A DNA stretch of 39,885 bases from Pseudomonas brassicae (GCF_010671725.1 NZ_JAAHBU010000111.1:1-39885), one strand, 5' to 3'. Positions 25,739-35,787 are shown, counted from the first letter of the stretch. Program-made: numbers and translations. Notes: generated from the sequence alone by a model not told the origin.

Positions 25739-26031
25739 CTCTCCTGGTGGTCGATTGTGGTCGCGCGCGGCCGGCTACCTACTGCCGCTAGTCTCGCAGC
25801 GATCACCGCATTGATAACTACGTAACAGTAACTAGAGTGTAGCCAATCACCACGGGTTAAACACCACTCTTTTATACCGATGTACTACGGAACTTTATAA
25901 GTTTCCGGTGCTCTCCCACTAAAGCGTTAATACACACTGCTGTCGAATGTGCTAGACCATGGTCAAATGGTGCATTGCAGAGCCGTTGCGAGAGAATTTT
26001 CGGCTACTTCTAGTTGCTTGTGGTCGGCGTT
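25739..26031. other. AT-rich intergenic region between turB and the porin remnant
   Basis: About 290 bases, with a distinctly AT-rich core near 25810-25960. It must contain the turB promoter (minus strand) and the former porin promoter (plus strand). AT-rich DNA next to an H-NS-like gene would suit autoregulation. I see no clear box pair, repeat or small ORF. Confidence 0.4.
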
Positions 26032-26442
26032 ATGCGGCCCGATAAGGGTGGCTTCGTTCTTTCTCTTATGTCCGGGGTAGTGTTTTTCATGTGTGCCCCA
26101 TCCTTGCTCGCCAGCCCTCGTCAGATGGCCGGTGTGTTATTGATGTTCCTCACTGTTGCGGCGCACGCCGGTGGCTTTCTGGAACAGAGCAGTGTCAGCG
26201 TCGAGGCACGCAATGTGTATGTCAATCGTGACTTTCGCGATGGTCATGCCGCGTCCAGCCAGGGCGCATCCAAACGCGAGGAGTGGGCGCAAGGACTTAT
26301 CCTGAATGCCCAATCCGGTTATCGGTTCAAGAACCTGAGTGTGCGCCTGCGCAATTCCACCTACCGCAGCAACTACGAGAAATTCCCCCGCGACATGGAT
26401 GAAACCCGGGTGATCGTCAGCTACAACCTCTCAGTGCTGTAG
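26032..26442 (+). pseudogene. OprD-family porin remnant with its middle deleted
   Basis: The frame joins the two ends of an OprD-type porin. After a leader, GGFLEQSSVSVEARNVYVNRDFRDG and KREEWAQGLILNAQSGY match the N-terminal strands. The next residues, RFKNLSVRLRNSTYRSNYEKFPRDMDETRVIVSYNLSVL, match the last strands of the same family. About 280-300 residues that should lie between are missing, and the join is in frame right after QSGY. Intact members have about 420 residues, so an 18-strand barrel cannot form. The start is uncertain (ATG at 26032, 26068, 26089 or 26125; only the last two leave a plausible signal peptide). It may still be expressed but cannot be a normal porin. Confidence 0.8.
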
Positions 26443-26510
26443 CGGTACGCTTTGCCAGCGCAGCGCCAGCCAGTCAACAATGCCCTCGCGCACTCTGGAG
26501 GGCCGCTGTG

Positions 26511-27248
26511 ATGAAACACCTGCTGTTGATCGGGATCGGGCCGGGCAACCCCCGGCAGATCACCCTGGAGGCCATCGATGGCCTGAACCGCGCCGACGTG
26601 TTCTTCGTGCTGGACAAGGGCACGGCCAAGGACGACCTGCTGGGCATGCGCAAGGCGCTGCTGGAGCGCCATGTCACGCGGCCCTGCCGGGTTGTGCAGG
26701 TGCAGGACCCGCTGCGTGATGGCAGCGCTGCAGACTACGTGGGCGCTGTTGAGGACTGGCACCGCCAGCGTGCCACGCTGTACGGCCGCCTGTTGCACGA
26801 CGAGTTGGCGGACGGGCAGTGCGGCGCCTTCCTGTTGTGGGGCGAGCCGGGACTGTATGACAGCACCTTGCGCATCCTCGAACAGGTCGAGCTGCAGGCG
26901 TTCAGTCTGGAGGTGATCCCCGGCATCAGCAGCGTGCAGGCGTTGGCTGCCCGCCATCGCATCCCCCTCAATCGTATCGGCGAGCCGCTGAAGATCCTGC
27001 CCGGGCGACGGCTGGCCGATGAGACGCACATCGACAACCTGGTGGTGATGCTCGATGGCCACTGTGCCTTTGCCGACCTGGACGACCCGCACCTGCACAT
27101 CTACTGGGGAGCCTACCTGGGCACCGCCGACGAGTTGCTCATCGAGGGCCCGCTGCACGCGGTCAAGACGCAGATCCTTGCGCAACGCGAGCAGGCCCGC
27201 GCACGCAAGGGCTGGATCATGGACACGTACCTGCTGCGTCGCCTGTAA
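26511..27248 (+). CDS. cobF: Precorrin-6A synthase (deacetylating)
   Basis: 245 residues of the tetrapyrrole methylase fold: LLLIGIGPGNPRQITLEAI at the N-terminus, LLWGEPGLYDSTLRIL, and VIPGISSVQALAARHRIPLNRIGEPLKILPGR. CobF transfers a methyl group from SAM to C-1 of precorrin-5 with loss of acetate, in the aerobic cobalamin pathway. The ATG at 26511 is used; GGAGGG lies about 9 bases before it. It stands apart from other cob genes here. Its 3' end overlaps the convergent glycosyltransferase gene by 32 bases. Confidence 0.93.
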   Translation: MKHLLLIGIGPGNPRQITLEAIDGLNRADVFFVLDKGTAKDDLLGMRKALLERHVTRPCRVVQVQDPLRDGSAADYVGAVEDWHRQRATLYGRLLHDELADGQCGAFLLWGEPGLYDSTLRILEQVELQAFSLEVIPGISSVQALAARHRIPLNRIGEPLKILPGRRLADETHIDNLVVMLDGHCAFADLDDPHLHIYWGAYLGTADELLIEGPLHAVKTQILAQREQARARKGWIMDTYLLRRL

Positions 27249-28530
27249 GGCGGTTCTTGGCCTCGATCCATTGCGCCATGTACTGCGTGCTCTTGTGCTG
27301 GTGGTGACGCAGCATGGCCCCGGTGAAGTTGTACAGGCGCTGTTCGGCCAGGTGGTCGAGCGTATGTTCGATACGCTCGACCAGCGCGGTGCCGTGCCAG
27401 CGTCGGTCGTAGCGTGCAGCGAGCAACTGGCGCGCGTCACGCTGGGCCTGTTCCCAGCGTGGCTGCTCGCTGTACAGGCGCGCCGCGGCATCGGCCAGGC
27501 CTTCGGCAGTATCGGCGACCAGGCCTGGCCAGGGCAGGACGCCATGCATTGCTTCGGCGCCGATCGGCGTGGTCACGCTGGGCGTACCGCACTGCATGGC
27601 ATCGGTGAGCTTGCCCTTGATGCCGGCACCAAAGCGCAACGGAGCCAGGCACACGCGCGCCTCGCTCATCACCTGCAAGGCATCTTCGGCCCAGTTCATC
27701 ACGTGAAAACCCTCGGCCGCGTTGTGCAGGGCGGTGGCCTTGGGCGGCGTGTAGGCCCCATAGATATGCAACTGCGCCTTGGGCAGGCGGCGGCGGATCA
27801 TCGGCCACAGGCTGTGTTTCATCCACAGCACCGCGTCCCAGTTCGGTGCATGGCGGAAATTGCCGATGCTGAGGAAGTGCTGGCGCTCTTCGAAGCCCTT
27901 GAAGTCACCGCGTGGCGGCTCCAGCATCAGCGGGCACCAGTGCAGCAACGCATCGGGCACGCCAAAGCCGTTGACCAGCAGGTCGATCTCGACATCCGAG
28001 ATCATCAGGCTCAGGTCGCTGCGGTAGATCGATGCCAGCTCGCGCTGGGCCAGGTCGGCGCTGGCCATCTGCCGATACAGATCGGGGCCGCTGGTATTGA
28101 ACAAGGCGCGGAAGTCGTTGCTGTCCAGGCCTTCGGCCAGGCGCCGACGCAACAGTTGCTGGCGTGCATCGCGCAGGCTCTGCAGGTCGGAGGTTTCGAG
28201 CACGCGCAGGGCGCCGGGGCAGTGTTTCTCCACGCGCCAGCCGAACTGCTCTTCCATCATGAAGCGGTCGAACAGCACCACATCGGGCGCCAGTTGTGTG
28301 ATGAAGTGGTCGAAACTGCTGTTGTTCAGCTCGATGGCCTGTTCGGCAATGCCCAGGCTGGTCAGGTCGGCCTTGTGCTCGCCAACGGCTGCCGGGCTGC
28401 TGAAGGTGATGCGCCAGCCGCGCTCCAGGAAGCTTTCCAGCAACTGCATCATGTGCCCGCCGGCGGCCGAGGAGCGGGGTTCGGGCCAGACGTAGCCGAT
28501 GACCAGGACGTGTAGGGCGGGTGCGTGCAT
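27217..28530 (-). CDS. Glycosyltransferase (GT4-like)
   Basis: 437 residues. The N-terminal half has a GT-B-like start (HVLVIGYVWPEPRSSAAGGHMMQLLESFLERGW) and the C-terminal half the nucleotide-sugar domain: FLSIGNFRHAPNWDAVLWM, LHIYGAYTP, FHVMNWAEDALQVMSEARVCLAPLRFGAGIKGKLTDAMQCGTPSVTT. The glycine-rich GAGIKGKL and later Cys-Gly-Thr-Pro are typical of family 4 transferases. The donor and acceptor are unknown; surface polysaccharide is the likely target. The ATG at 28530 begins the first beta strand; no good ribosome site is seen, so the start is somewhat uncertain. It overlaps the convergent cobF. Confidence 0.85.
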   Translation of the reverse strand: MHAPALHVLVIGYVWPEPRSSAAGGHMMQLLESFLERGWRITFSSPAAVGEHKADLTSLGIAEQAIELNNSSFDHFITQLAPDVVLFDRFMMEEQFGWRVEKHCPGALRVLETSDLQSLRDARQQLLRRRLAEGLDSNDFRALFNTSGPDLYRQMASADLAQRELASIYRSDLSLMISDVEIDLLVNGFGVPDALLHWCPLMLEPPRGDFKGFEERQHFLSIGNFRHAPNWDAVLWMKHSLWPMIRRRLPKAQLHIYGAYTPPKATALHNAAEGFHVMNWAEDALQVMSEARVCLAPLRFGAGIKGKLTDAMQCGTPSVTTPIGAEAMHGVLPWPGLVADTAEGLADAAARLYSEQPRWEQAQRDARQLLAARYDRRWHGTALVERIEHTLDHLAEQRLYNFTGAMLRHHQHKSTQYMAQWIEAKNRLTGDAAGTCP

Positions 28531-28598
28531 GGGGGCGGGGGCCTTTGGGCGCAAAAGGGCGTATTAAACCAGAATCCGCTCTAGCCTGTTCGGGCGCC

Positions 28599-28625
28599 TT
28601 CGCCGCCAAGGCTGGCGCCTACAGG
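28599..28625. repeat. REP-like fragment
   Basis: TTCGCCGCCAAGGCTGGCGC followed by CTACAGG resembles one arm of the Pseudomonas REP sequence (TCGCCGGCAAGCCGGCTCCTACAGG type). It spans the stop codon of the receiver gene ending at 28619, so the last coding bases may come from the repeat. Confidence 0.45.
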
Positions 28626-28972
28626 ATCGCTTTGACCTTGTCGCTCAACTGCTCGATGCTGAACGGCTTGCCGATCGAATGCATGCCTTCAGGTACATCA
28701 AGGCTTTCGCTATAGCCGCTGGCAAACAGGATCGGCAGCAAGGGGCGCAGCTCACGCGCCTTGCCAGCCAGCACCTTGCCGTCCATGTCCGGCAAACCGA
28801 CATCGGTCATCATCAGGGCCAGGGGTTGCGTCGGCGTGCTCAGCACGGCGAGCGCTTCTTCGGCATCTTTGGCCTGTACCACGGTGTAACCCAGTTCTTC
28901 GAGCACATCCACCATCAGCATGCGCACAATGGCGTCGTCTTCGACGACCAGAAGAGGGTCATGGCTTGGCAT
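28619..28972 (-). CDS. Single-domain response regulator
   Basis: 117 residues, receiver only: acidic pocket EDD at 11-13, phospho-acceptor Asp 57 (LMMTDVGLPDMDG), the Ser of LFASGYSES and Lys of SIGKPFS. The FASGYS and GKPFS words are common in receivers paired with HWE or hybrid kinases. It lies between the glycosyltransferase and the hybrid kinase and reads opposite to the kinase, so it may serve that signalling system. No output domain; the mode of action is unknown. Confidence 0.88.
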   Translation of the reverse strand: MPSHDPLLVVEDDAIVRMLMVDVLEELGYTVVQAKDAEEALAVLSTPTQPLALMMTDVGLPDMDGKVLAGKARELRPLLPILFASGYSESLDVPEGMHSIGKPFSIEQLSDKVKAIL

Positions 28973-29245
28973 GGCGTTAATCCTGTAAAAATGGGTGACA
29001 CATTATCTGTAAGCAGCGCGCGGCTCTAAGTTCCCGGCACCGCAAAAAAACACGCCAGCCCAACAGCATAGCGGGCGTACGCATTCGAGGGAACGTTTGA
29101 CGCATCCCTGCCTCAAATAATGGCTCAATGCCGGCCAAGGCCTGCCGAGCAGGATAAACTCGGGGATGAACTGGCGGAAAACTGCAACAGTAACTCGAAA
29201 ATCCGTCACACTCTTTCGTTCGTTTACTTGCTCGGGCCCTTTGAA

Positions 29246-32200
29246 ATGAGTCAACCAGCCTCGACCGATCAGCAGAGCTTTCGCAAACTGCTGAGCCGCA
29301 ATATCGGCCTGCCCCTGGGCGTCGGCCTGATCAGTGCGGTGGTATTCGTCGCCGTGATTGCCTACCTGCTTTCGGTCATCCAGTGGGTCGCCCACACTGA
29401 TCGGGTGATCAATAACGCCAACGAGGCGGTCAAGCTTTCCATTGACATGGAAACCGGCATGCGCGGTTATCTGCTGACCGGCGAAGAGCACTTTCTGGAC
29501 CCCTATGAAGTGGCCAAGCCCAGGATTCAGGCCGAGCTGGAAACCCTCAAGCAACTGGTCGCCGACAACCCGCAGCAAGTCGATCGGCTGAGCCGTCTGC
29601 AAGCGCTGCAGGCTGCCTGGAACCATTTCGGCAAGGAAATGATCACGCTGCGCCGCGCCAACGCCGACTATCGCACGCCTATCCAACTGGGCCAGGGCAA
29701 GCGCCTGACCGACGAGATCCGCAAGGAATTCGACGCCTTCGTCGCGATGGAGCAGCAACTGCGCATCGCGCGCAACGAGCAGGTCAGCAACACCACGCTG
29801 CTGTCCATTTCGCTCTACCTGGCGTTCGTGGTGGTGCTCAGTGCGCTGCTGGCCTACATCGGCCGGCGCGATCTGCTCAACCTGTCCAGCAACTACGCCG
29901 CCAACCTCCAGGCCCAGCAACGTGCCACCGAGCGCCTGGAGCAGCAGGCCTGGCTGAGGGCCGGGCAAACGCGTCTGGCCGAGCAGGTGCTGGGCCAACT
30001 GACCCTGCCCATGCTGGGCAACAACATCCTGCAGTTCTTTGCTCACCACCTGGGTAGCGTGGTGGCGGCGGTGTATGTGCGTGACGAGCATGGCAGCCTG
30101 CTGCGGGTCGCCAGCTATGGCTTCTCCCGTGAGCAACAGGCCCAGGAGCAACGGGTGGGCGCCCAGGAAGGCATTCTCGCGCAGGCCGTCATGCAGGGCC
30201 GCCTGATGCGTCTGGACGACGTGCCGGCGACTACTTCAAGGTCAGCTCCGGGCTGGGTGACGGTACCCCGCGCACGGTGCTGATCATCCCTGCGGTAAAC
30301 GACGGGCAGGTCAACGGCGTGATCGAGCTGGGTTTCTTGCGCGCCGTGGAGCCGCGTGACGCCGAGCTCCTCGAGCGCGTGGCCGACAACCTCGGTACCT
30401 CGATCGAAAGCGCGCGCTACCGCCAGCGCCTGCAGGAAGTGCTGGCCGAGACCCAGCAGCTCAACGAAGAGTTGCAGGTCCAGCAGGAAGAGCTCAAGAC
30501 CGCCAACGAAGAGCTTGAAGAGCAGTCGCGGGTACTCAAGGAGTCGCAGGCCCACCTGGAAACCCAGCAGGCCGAACTTGAGCAGACCAACGAGCAACTG
30601 GCCGAGCGTACTGAAGCGCTGGCCGAGCAGCGCGATGCAGTCAACCTGAAGAACGCCGAACTGAACCAGGCCCAACGTGAACTCGAGGCACGCGCCGAAG
30701 AGTTGCAACGCTCCAGCAAGTACAAGTCCGAGTTCCTCGCCAACATGTCCCATGAGCTGCGCACGCCGCTCAACAGTTCGCTGATCCTGGCCAAGTTGCT
30801 GTCCGAGAACGCGCAGGACAACCTGACCGCTGAACAGGTCAAGTTCGCCGAGTCGATCTACTCGGCCGGCAACGATCTGCTCAACCTGATCAACGACATT
30901 CTGGATATCGCCAAGGTCGAGGCCGGCAAGCTTGATGTGCGCGCCGAAACCACCCACATCAGCCGCCTGGCCGACGGCCTGCGCACGATGTTCGAACCGC
31001 TGGCCCAGCAAAAGCGCCTGACCTTCAATGTCACGGTCCAGCCGCAGGTGCCTCCCACCCTCTACACCGACCGCCAGCGCCTGGAACAGATCCTCAAAAA
31101 CCTGCTGTCCAATGCGCTGAAATTCACCGAACAGGGCGAGGTCGACCTGAGCATCAGCCATCAGGCCGGTAGCGGCATCGTGTTCTCGGTACGCGACAGT
31201 GGCATCGGTATCGCTGCCGACCAGCACCAGAGCATCTTCGAGGCCTTCCACCAGGCTGACGGCACCACCAACCGGCGCTACGGCGGCACCGGCCTGGGGC
31301 TGTCCATCTCGCGTGACCTTGCGCAGTTGCTGGGTGGCCGGATCAGTGTCGACAGCAGCCTGGGACAGGGCAGTGTATTCAGCCTGATCCTGCCGGAGCA
31401 GTACGAGCCGATCGTGCACCAGCAGCCCCCGGCGATGGCGTTGAGCGTGCCTGCGCCGCAGCCCGTCGCGCTGCCGGTACCGGTGATGGCTGCGCTGGAG
31501 ACGCCACGTGCGGTGCCGGCGTTTGCCGATGATCGCCAGTTGGCGCCTTTCAGCAACCGCTGCATCCTGGTCATCGAGGACGAGCCCAATTTTGCGCGGA
31601 TCCTGTTCGACCTCGCCCATGAACTGGGCTATAGCTGCCTGGTCGCCCAGGCGGCCGACGACGGCTTCGAACTGGCGGCCGGTTTCATTCCCGACGCGAT
31701 CCTGCTGGACATGCGCCTGCCCGATCATTCCGGGCTTACCGTGCTGCAACGGCTCAAGGAGCAAGCCAGTACCCGGCATATCCCGGTGCACATCATTTCG
31801 GTCGAAGACCGCGTCGAGGCGGCCATGCACATGGGCGCGATCGGTTACGCGGTCAAGCCCACCAGCCGTGACGAACTCAAGGCCGTGTTCGCGCGCCTGG
31901 AAGACAAGCTGACGCAGAAGCTCAAGCACATCCTGCTGGTGGAGGACGACGACCTGCAGCGTGAAAGCATCGCGCGCCTGATCGGCGACGAAGACATCCA
32001 GATCACCGCCGTGGGCATGGCCCAAGAGGCGCTGGACCTGCTGCGCGAGAACATCTACGACTGCATGATCATCGACCTCAAGTTGCCGGACATGCTCGGC
32101 AACGAGTTGCTCAAGCGCATGACCGCCGATGACATCCGCTCATTCCCGCCCGTGATCGTCTACACCGGGCGCAATTTGACCCGCGACGAAGAAGCCGACC

Positions 32201-32739
32201 TGCTCAAGTACTCGCGCTCGATCATCATCAAGGGCGCGCGCTCGCCAGAGCGCCTGCTCGACGAAGTCACGCTGTTTCTGCACAAAGTCGAATCGACGCT
32301 GTCCCATGAGCGTCAGCGCATGCTCAAGACTGCGCGCAGCCGCGACAAGGTATTCGAAGGGCGCAAGGTGCTGCTGGTGGACGATGATGTGCGTAATATC
32401 TTTGCCCTCACCAGCGCCCTGGAGCACAAGGGTGCCATCGTCGAGATCGGGCGCAACGGCCGCGAGGCGATCGAGAAGCTTGAGCAGATCAGCGACATCG
32501 ACCTGGTGCTGATGGACGTGATGATGCCCGAGATGGATGGTTATGAAGCCACCCGCCTGATTCGCAAGGACCCGCGCTGGCGCAAGCTGCCGATCATCGC
32601 CGTCACCGCCAAGGCCATGAAGGACGACCAGGAGCGCTGCCTGCAGGCGGGTGCCAATGACTACCTGGCCAAACCGATAGAGCTGGACCGGCTGTTCTCG
32701 CTGATCCGGGTATGGCTGCCGCAACTGGAGCGAATTTGA
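29246..32739 (+). pseudogene. CHASE3-GAF hybrid histidine kinase with three receivers, frameshifted as read
   Basis: The restored product has 1164 residues. There is a membrane helix at about 20-45, a periplasmic CHASE3 domain at about 46-185 (ANEAVKLSIDMETGMRGYLLTGEEHFLDPY is the signature) and a second helix at about 187-207. Then come a GAF domain at about 235-390, a long coiled coil (LNEELQVQQEELKTANEEL region), and HisKA with His 503 (FLANMSHELRTPLN). The ATPase domain has LSNALKFT, DSGIGI and GTGLGLSIS. Receivers lie at about 773-890, 893-1010 and 1045-1160. The frame breaks in the GAF domain at 30226 (GTGCCGGCGAC, probably from GTGCCGGGCGAC). One added G repairs it. The cheR-like gene overlaps its stop (TTGA). 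CHASE3 plus GAF suggests input from outside and inside the cell; the ligand is unknown. Confidence 0.87.
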
Positions 32740-33557
32740 GTATCGAACGCAATACCGACATTGAAATCCGGCTGTTGATCGAGGCGATCTACCTCAAGTA
32801 CAGCTACGACTTTCGCGATTACTCCGGCGCTTCGATCAAGCGCCGGGTGCTGCATGCCGTGCGCCAGTTCGACTGTGCCACCGTGTCGGCCCTGCAGGAG
32901 CGCGTGCTGCACGACCCGAGCGTGTTCATGCAGCTGTTGCAGTACCTGACCATTCCGGTCAGCGAGATGTTTCGCGACCCGGGCCACTTCCTGGCATTGC
33001 GCGAGGAGGTGGTGCCGCACCTGCGCACCTGGCCGTCGATCAAGATCTGGATCGCCGGCTGCAGTACCGGCGAAGAGGTCTATTCGATGGCGATCCTGCT
33101 GCGCGAGGAGGGCCTGCTCGAGCGCACCATCATCTATGCCACCGACATCAATCCCAGCTCGCTGGAAAAGGCCAAGCAAGGCATCTACTCGATGCAGAAC
33201 ATGCGCGACTACACCCAGAACTACCAGAAGGCCGGCGGGCGCCGGGCGTTCAGCGACTACTACACCGCCGCCTATGGCAACGCGATCATCGACAGCAGCC
33301 TGCGCGAGAACGTGACCTTCGCCGACCACAGCCTGGCCACCGACAGCGTGTTCTCCGAGACGCAACTGGTGTCGTGCCGCAATGTCCTCATCTATTTCAA
33401 CAAGACGCTGCAGGATCGGGCCTTCGGGCTGTTTCACGAATCGCTGTGCTATCGCGGTTTTCTGGTGCTGGGCAGCAAGGAAACCCTGGACTTCTCCGCG
33501 TATGCCGATCGATTCGATGCGCTGGTCAAGCCTGAACGGATCTACCGCAAATCATGA
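32736..33557 (+). CDS. CheR-type protein-glutamate methyltransferase
   Basis: 273 residues. The N-terminal helical domain is YDFRDYSGASIKRRVLHAVRQF and the SAM-binding part is IWIAGCSTGEEVYSMAILL, followed by IYATDINPSSLEKAKQGIYS and SCRNVLIYFNKTLQDR. CheR adds methyl groups to receptor glutamates using SAM. I take the TTG at 32736 as start: GGAG lies five bases before it and it overlaps the kinase stop (TTGA). An ATG eight codons earlier lies inside the kinase gene and has no ribosome site. No chemoreceptor gene is in the operon, so the target may be the hybrid kinase or a distant receptor. Confidence 0.88.
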   Translation: MSIERNTDIEIRLLIEAIYLKYSYDFRDYSGASIKRRVLHAVRQFDCATVSALQERVLHDPSVFMQLLQYLTIPVSEMFRDPGHFLALREEVVPHLRTWPSIKIWIAGCSTGEEVYSMAILLREEGLLERTIIYATDINPSSLEKAKQGIYSMQNMRDYTQNYQKAGGRRAFSDYYTAAYGNAIIDSSLRENVTFADHSLATDSVFSETQLVSCRNVLIYFNKTLQDRAFGLFHESLCYRGFLVLGSKETLDFSAYADRFDALVKPERIYRKS

Positions 33558-34128
33558 ACGGCGTCGACGCGATCGTGCTCGGTGCCTCGGCAGGCGGCGT
33601 TTCGGCGTTGCTGACGGTGTTTGCCAACCTGCCGGCGACTTTGCCATCCCGTTGCTGTGCGTGTTGCATTTGCCCGATGACCGCCATAGCCAACTGGCCC
33701 AGGTGTTCAGCCGGCGCCTGCAGCGTCCGGTGCACGAAGCGCGCGACAAGGAGGCCATCGTGCCGGGCACGATCTATGTGGCGGGCCCCGGTTACCATCT
33801 GTCGGTGGAGCGCGACCGCAGCCTGTCGTTGAGCCAGGAAGAGCGCGTGCATTTTTCCAGGCCTTCGATCGACTTCCTGTTCGAGTCGGCGGCCGATGCC
33901 TACGGTGCGGGCCTGGTCGGCGTGCTGCTGACCGGCGCCAACGAGGACGGTGCACGCGGGCTGGCGCAGATCAAGCAGGCTGGCGGCATCACCCTGGTGC
34001 AGGACCCGCACGAAGCACAGGTTGCCGTCATGCCTGAAGCGGCGCTGGCATTGCATCGCCCCGACCACATACTCCCTTTGAACGGCATCGGGCAATTGCT
34101 CGCCAAGCTGGAACCACGTGCATGCTAA
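33554..34128 (+). pseudogene. CheB-type methylesterase domain, frameshifted as read
   Basis: Starts MNGVDAIVLGASAGGVSALLTVFANLPA with the nucleophile Ser 12 in GASAGG. The frame fails near 33635 and resumes FAIPLLCVLHLPDDRHSQLAQVFSRRL, where LHLP holds the catalytic His. The acid Asp is in LTGANEDGARGLAQIK. One missing base (in GCCGGCGAC) restores 191 residues: the catalytic domain alone, without the usual N-terminal receiver. It would remove methyl esters added by CheR. Start and stop overlap both neighbours (ATGA with cheR; 7 bases with the next gene). Confidence 0.85.
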
Positions 34129-35348
34129 GCCATATCCAAGCAAACCTGCTGATCGTCGACGACCTGCCAGAGAACCTGCTGGCACTGGAGGCGCTGATCA
34201 AGGGGCCGGACCGTACTGTGTATCAGGCGCAGTCGGCCGACGAAGCCCTTTCGCTGCTGCTCGAACATGAGTTCGCCCTGGCCATCCTGGACGTGCAGAT
34301 GCCCGGCATGAATGGTTTCGAGCTGGCCGAGATGATGCGCGGTACAGAAAAGACCAAGAATATTCCCATCGTCTTCGTCAGTGCCGCAGCACGCGAGATG
34401 AACTATGCCTTCAAAGGCTACGAAAGCGGCGCGGTGGACTTCCTGCACAAGCCGCTGGACACCCATGCGGTGAAGAGCAAGGTGGCGGTGTTCATCGACC
34501 TCTATCGTCAGCGCAAGGCGCTCGGCCAGCAGCTCGAAGCGCTGCAGCAGAGCCGTCAGGAGCAGGAGCTGCTGCTGGGGCAGTTGCAGGTGACGCGCGG
34601 CGAGCTGGAGCACGCGGTGCGCATGCGCGACGACTTCATGTCGATTGTTTCGCACGAGGTGCGCACGCCGCTCAACGGGCTGATCCTGGAAACCCAGTTG
34701 CGCAAACTGCACCTGGCGCGCAACAACGCCGACGCCTTCACCCTGGACAAGATGCACGCCATGGTCGAACGCGACGAGCGCCAGATCAACAGCCTGATCC
34801 GCCTGATCGAAGACATGCTTGATGTCTCGCGCATTCGCACCGGCAAGCTGTCGATCCGCCCGGCGTCCTTCGACCTGTGCCAGTTGGTGGCCGGGCTGGT
34901 GGAGAATTTTGCCGCGCAGGCCGCTGCCGTCGACTCCAGCATCAGCCTGCAGGCCGGCCCGGTGCTGAGCGGTTACTGGGACGAGTTTCGCATCGAGCAA
35001 GTCATCGCCAACCTGCTGACCAATGCCTTGCGCTACGGGGCCAAGCGCCCGGTGCAGGTGCAGGTGTTCGAAGAGCACGGCATGGCCTGCGTGCAGGTGC
35101 GCGACCAGGGCATCGGTATCAGTGTCGAGAACCAGCAGCGCATCTTTCAGCAGTTCGAGCGTGTTTCGTCCAGCCAGAGCAGTGCGGGCCTGGGCCTGGG
35201 GCTGTATATTTCCGAGCAGATCGTGCTCGCCCATGGTGGCAGCATCACGGTGCACAGCGCCGAAGGCGAAGGCGCGACGTTCATCGTGCGCCTGCCGCTG
35301 GTACGCAATGCACAAGAAAGTGGCGTGCAGCAGGCAACCTCTGCGTAA
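34122..35348 (+). CDS. Receiver-histidine kinase fusion
   Basis: 408 residues, soluble. An N-terminal receiver has acidic pocket DD at 13-14, Asp 57 in LAILDVQMPGMNG and Lys 110 in HKPLD. Then come a short coiled coil (QRKALGQQLEALQQSRQEQEL) and HisKA with His 178 (FMSIVSHEVRTPLNGL). The ATPase domain has LLTNALRYG, DQGIGIS and GLGLGLYISEQIV. A kinase whose own receiver comes first can be switched by phosphorylation from another kinase, here probably the hybrid kinase at 29246, giving a relay. It overlaps the CheB gene by 7 bases; a lone receiver follows at 35404. Confidence 0.92.
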   Translation: MLSHIQANLLIVDDLPENLLALEALIKGPDRTVYQAQSADEALSLLLEHEFALAILDVQMPGMNGFELAEMMRGTEKTKNIPIVFVSAAAREMNYAFKGYESGAVDFLHKPLDTHAVKSKVAVFIDLYRQRKALGQQLEALQQSRQEQELLLGQLQVTRGELEHAVRMRDDFMSIVSHEVRTPLNGLILETQLRKLHLARNNADAFTLDKMHAMVERDERQINSLIRLIEDMLDVSRIRTGKLSIRPASFDLCQLVAGLVENFAAQAAAVDSSISLQAGPVLSGYWDEFRIEQVIANLLTNALRYGAKRPVQVQVFEEHGMACVQVRDQGIGISVENQQRIFQQFERVSSSQSSAGLGLGLYISEQIVLAHGGSITVHSAEGEGATFIVRLPLVRNAQESGVQQATSA

Positions 35349-35403
35349 GCCTGGGGTCGTAAGACGATCCTATCCGAACACAACCTGAGTTGAAGGCGTT
35401 GGC

Positions 35404-35781
35404 ATGAGTGAAGATGCGCAAGATGTAGTACTGGTCGTCGAGGACGAACCGGTCATTCGCATGATCCTGAGGGACTACCTTCAAGGCGAGGGTTATCACG
35501 TGCTGGTGGCCGAAGATGGCGAGCAGGCCTTCAAGATCCTGGCCAGCAAGCCACATCTGGACCTCATCGTCACCGACTTCCGCCTGCCTGGCGGCATTTC
35601 GGGGGTGCAGATTGCCGAACCCGCGGTCAAGCTGCGTCCGGACCTGAAGGTGATCTTCATCAGTGGCTATCCGGCGGAAATTCTGGAATCGGGTAGCCCG
35701 ATTGCGCGCAAGGCACCGATTCTGGCCAAGCCCTTCGACCTGTACACGCTGGGCGAGCAGATACAGCAAATGCTGAAGTAG
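35404..35781 (+). CDS. Single-domain response regulator
   Basis: 125 residues, receiver only. Acidic pocket EDE at 13-15, phospho-acceptor Asp 58 (LIVTDFRLPGGISG), Ser in IFISGYPAE, Lys in LAKPFD. It is probably the last gene of the signalling operon and the likely end point of the phosphorelay, acting through protein contact. It ends 6 bases before the convergent TetR-type gene with no visible terminator between. Confidence 0.9.
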   Translation: MSEDAQDVVLVVEDEPVIRMILRDYLQGEGYHVLVAEDGEQAFKILASKPHLDLIVTDFRLPGGISGVQIAEPAVKLRPDLKVIFISGYPAEILESGSPIARKAPILAKPFDLYTLGEQIQQMLK

Positions 35782-35787
35782 CGCGCC

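Noticed and set aside
26014-26442. Intact small outer-membrane protein
   Set aside because: The sequence matches first and last parts of OprD-family porins; a deletion derivative explains it better than a novel small protein.
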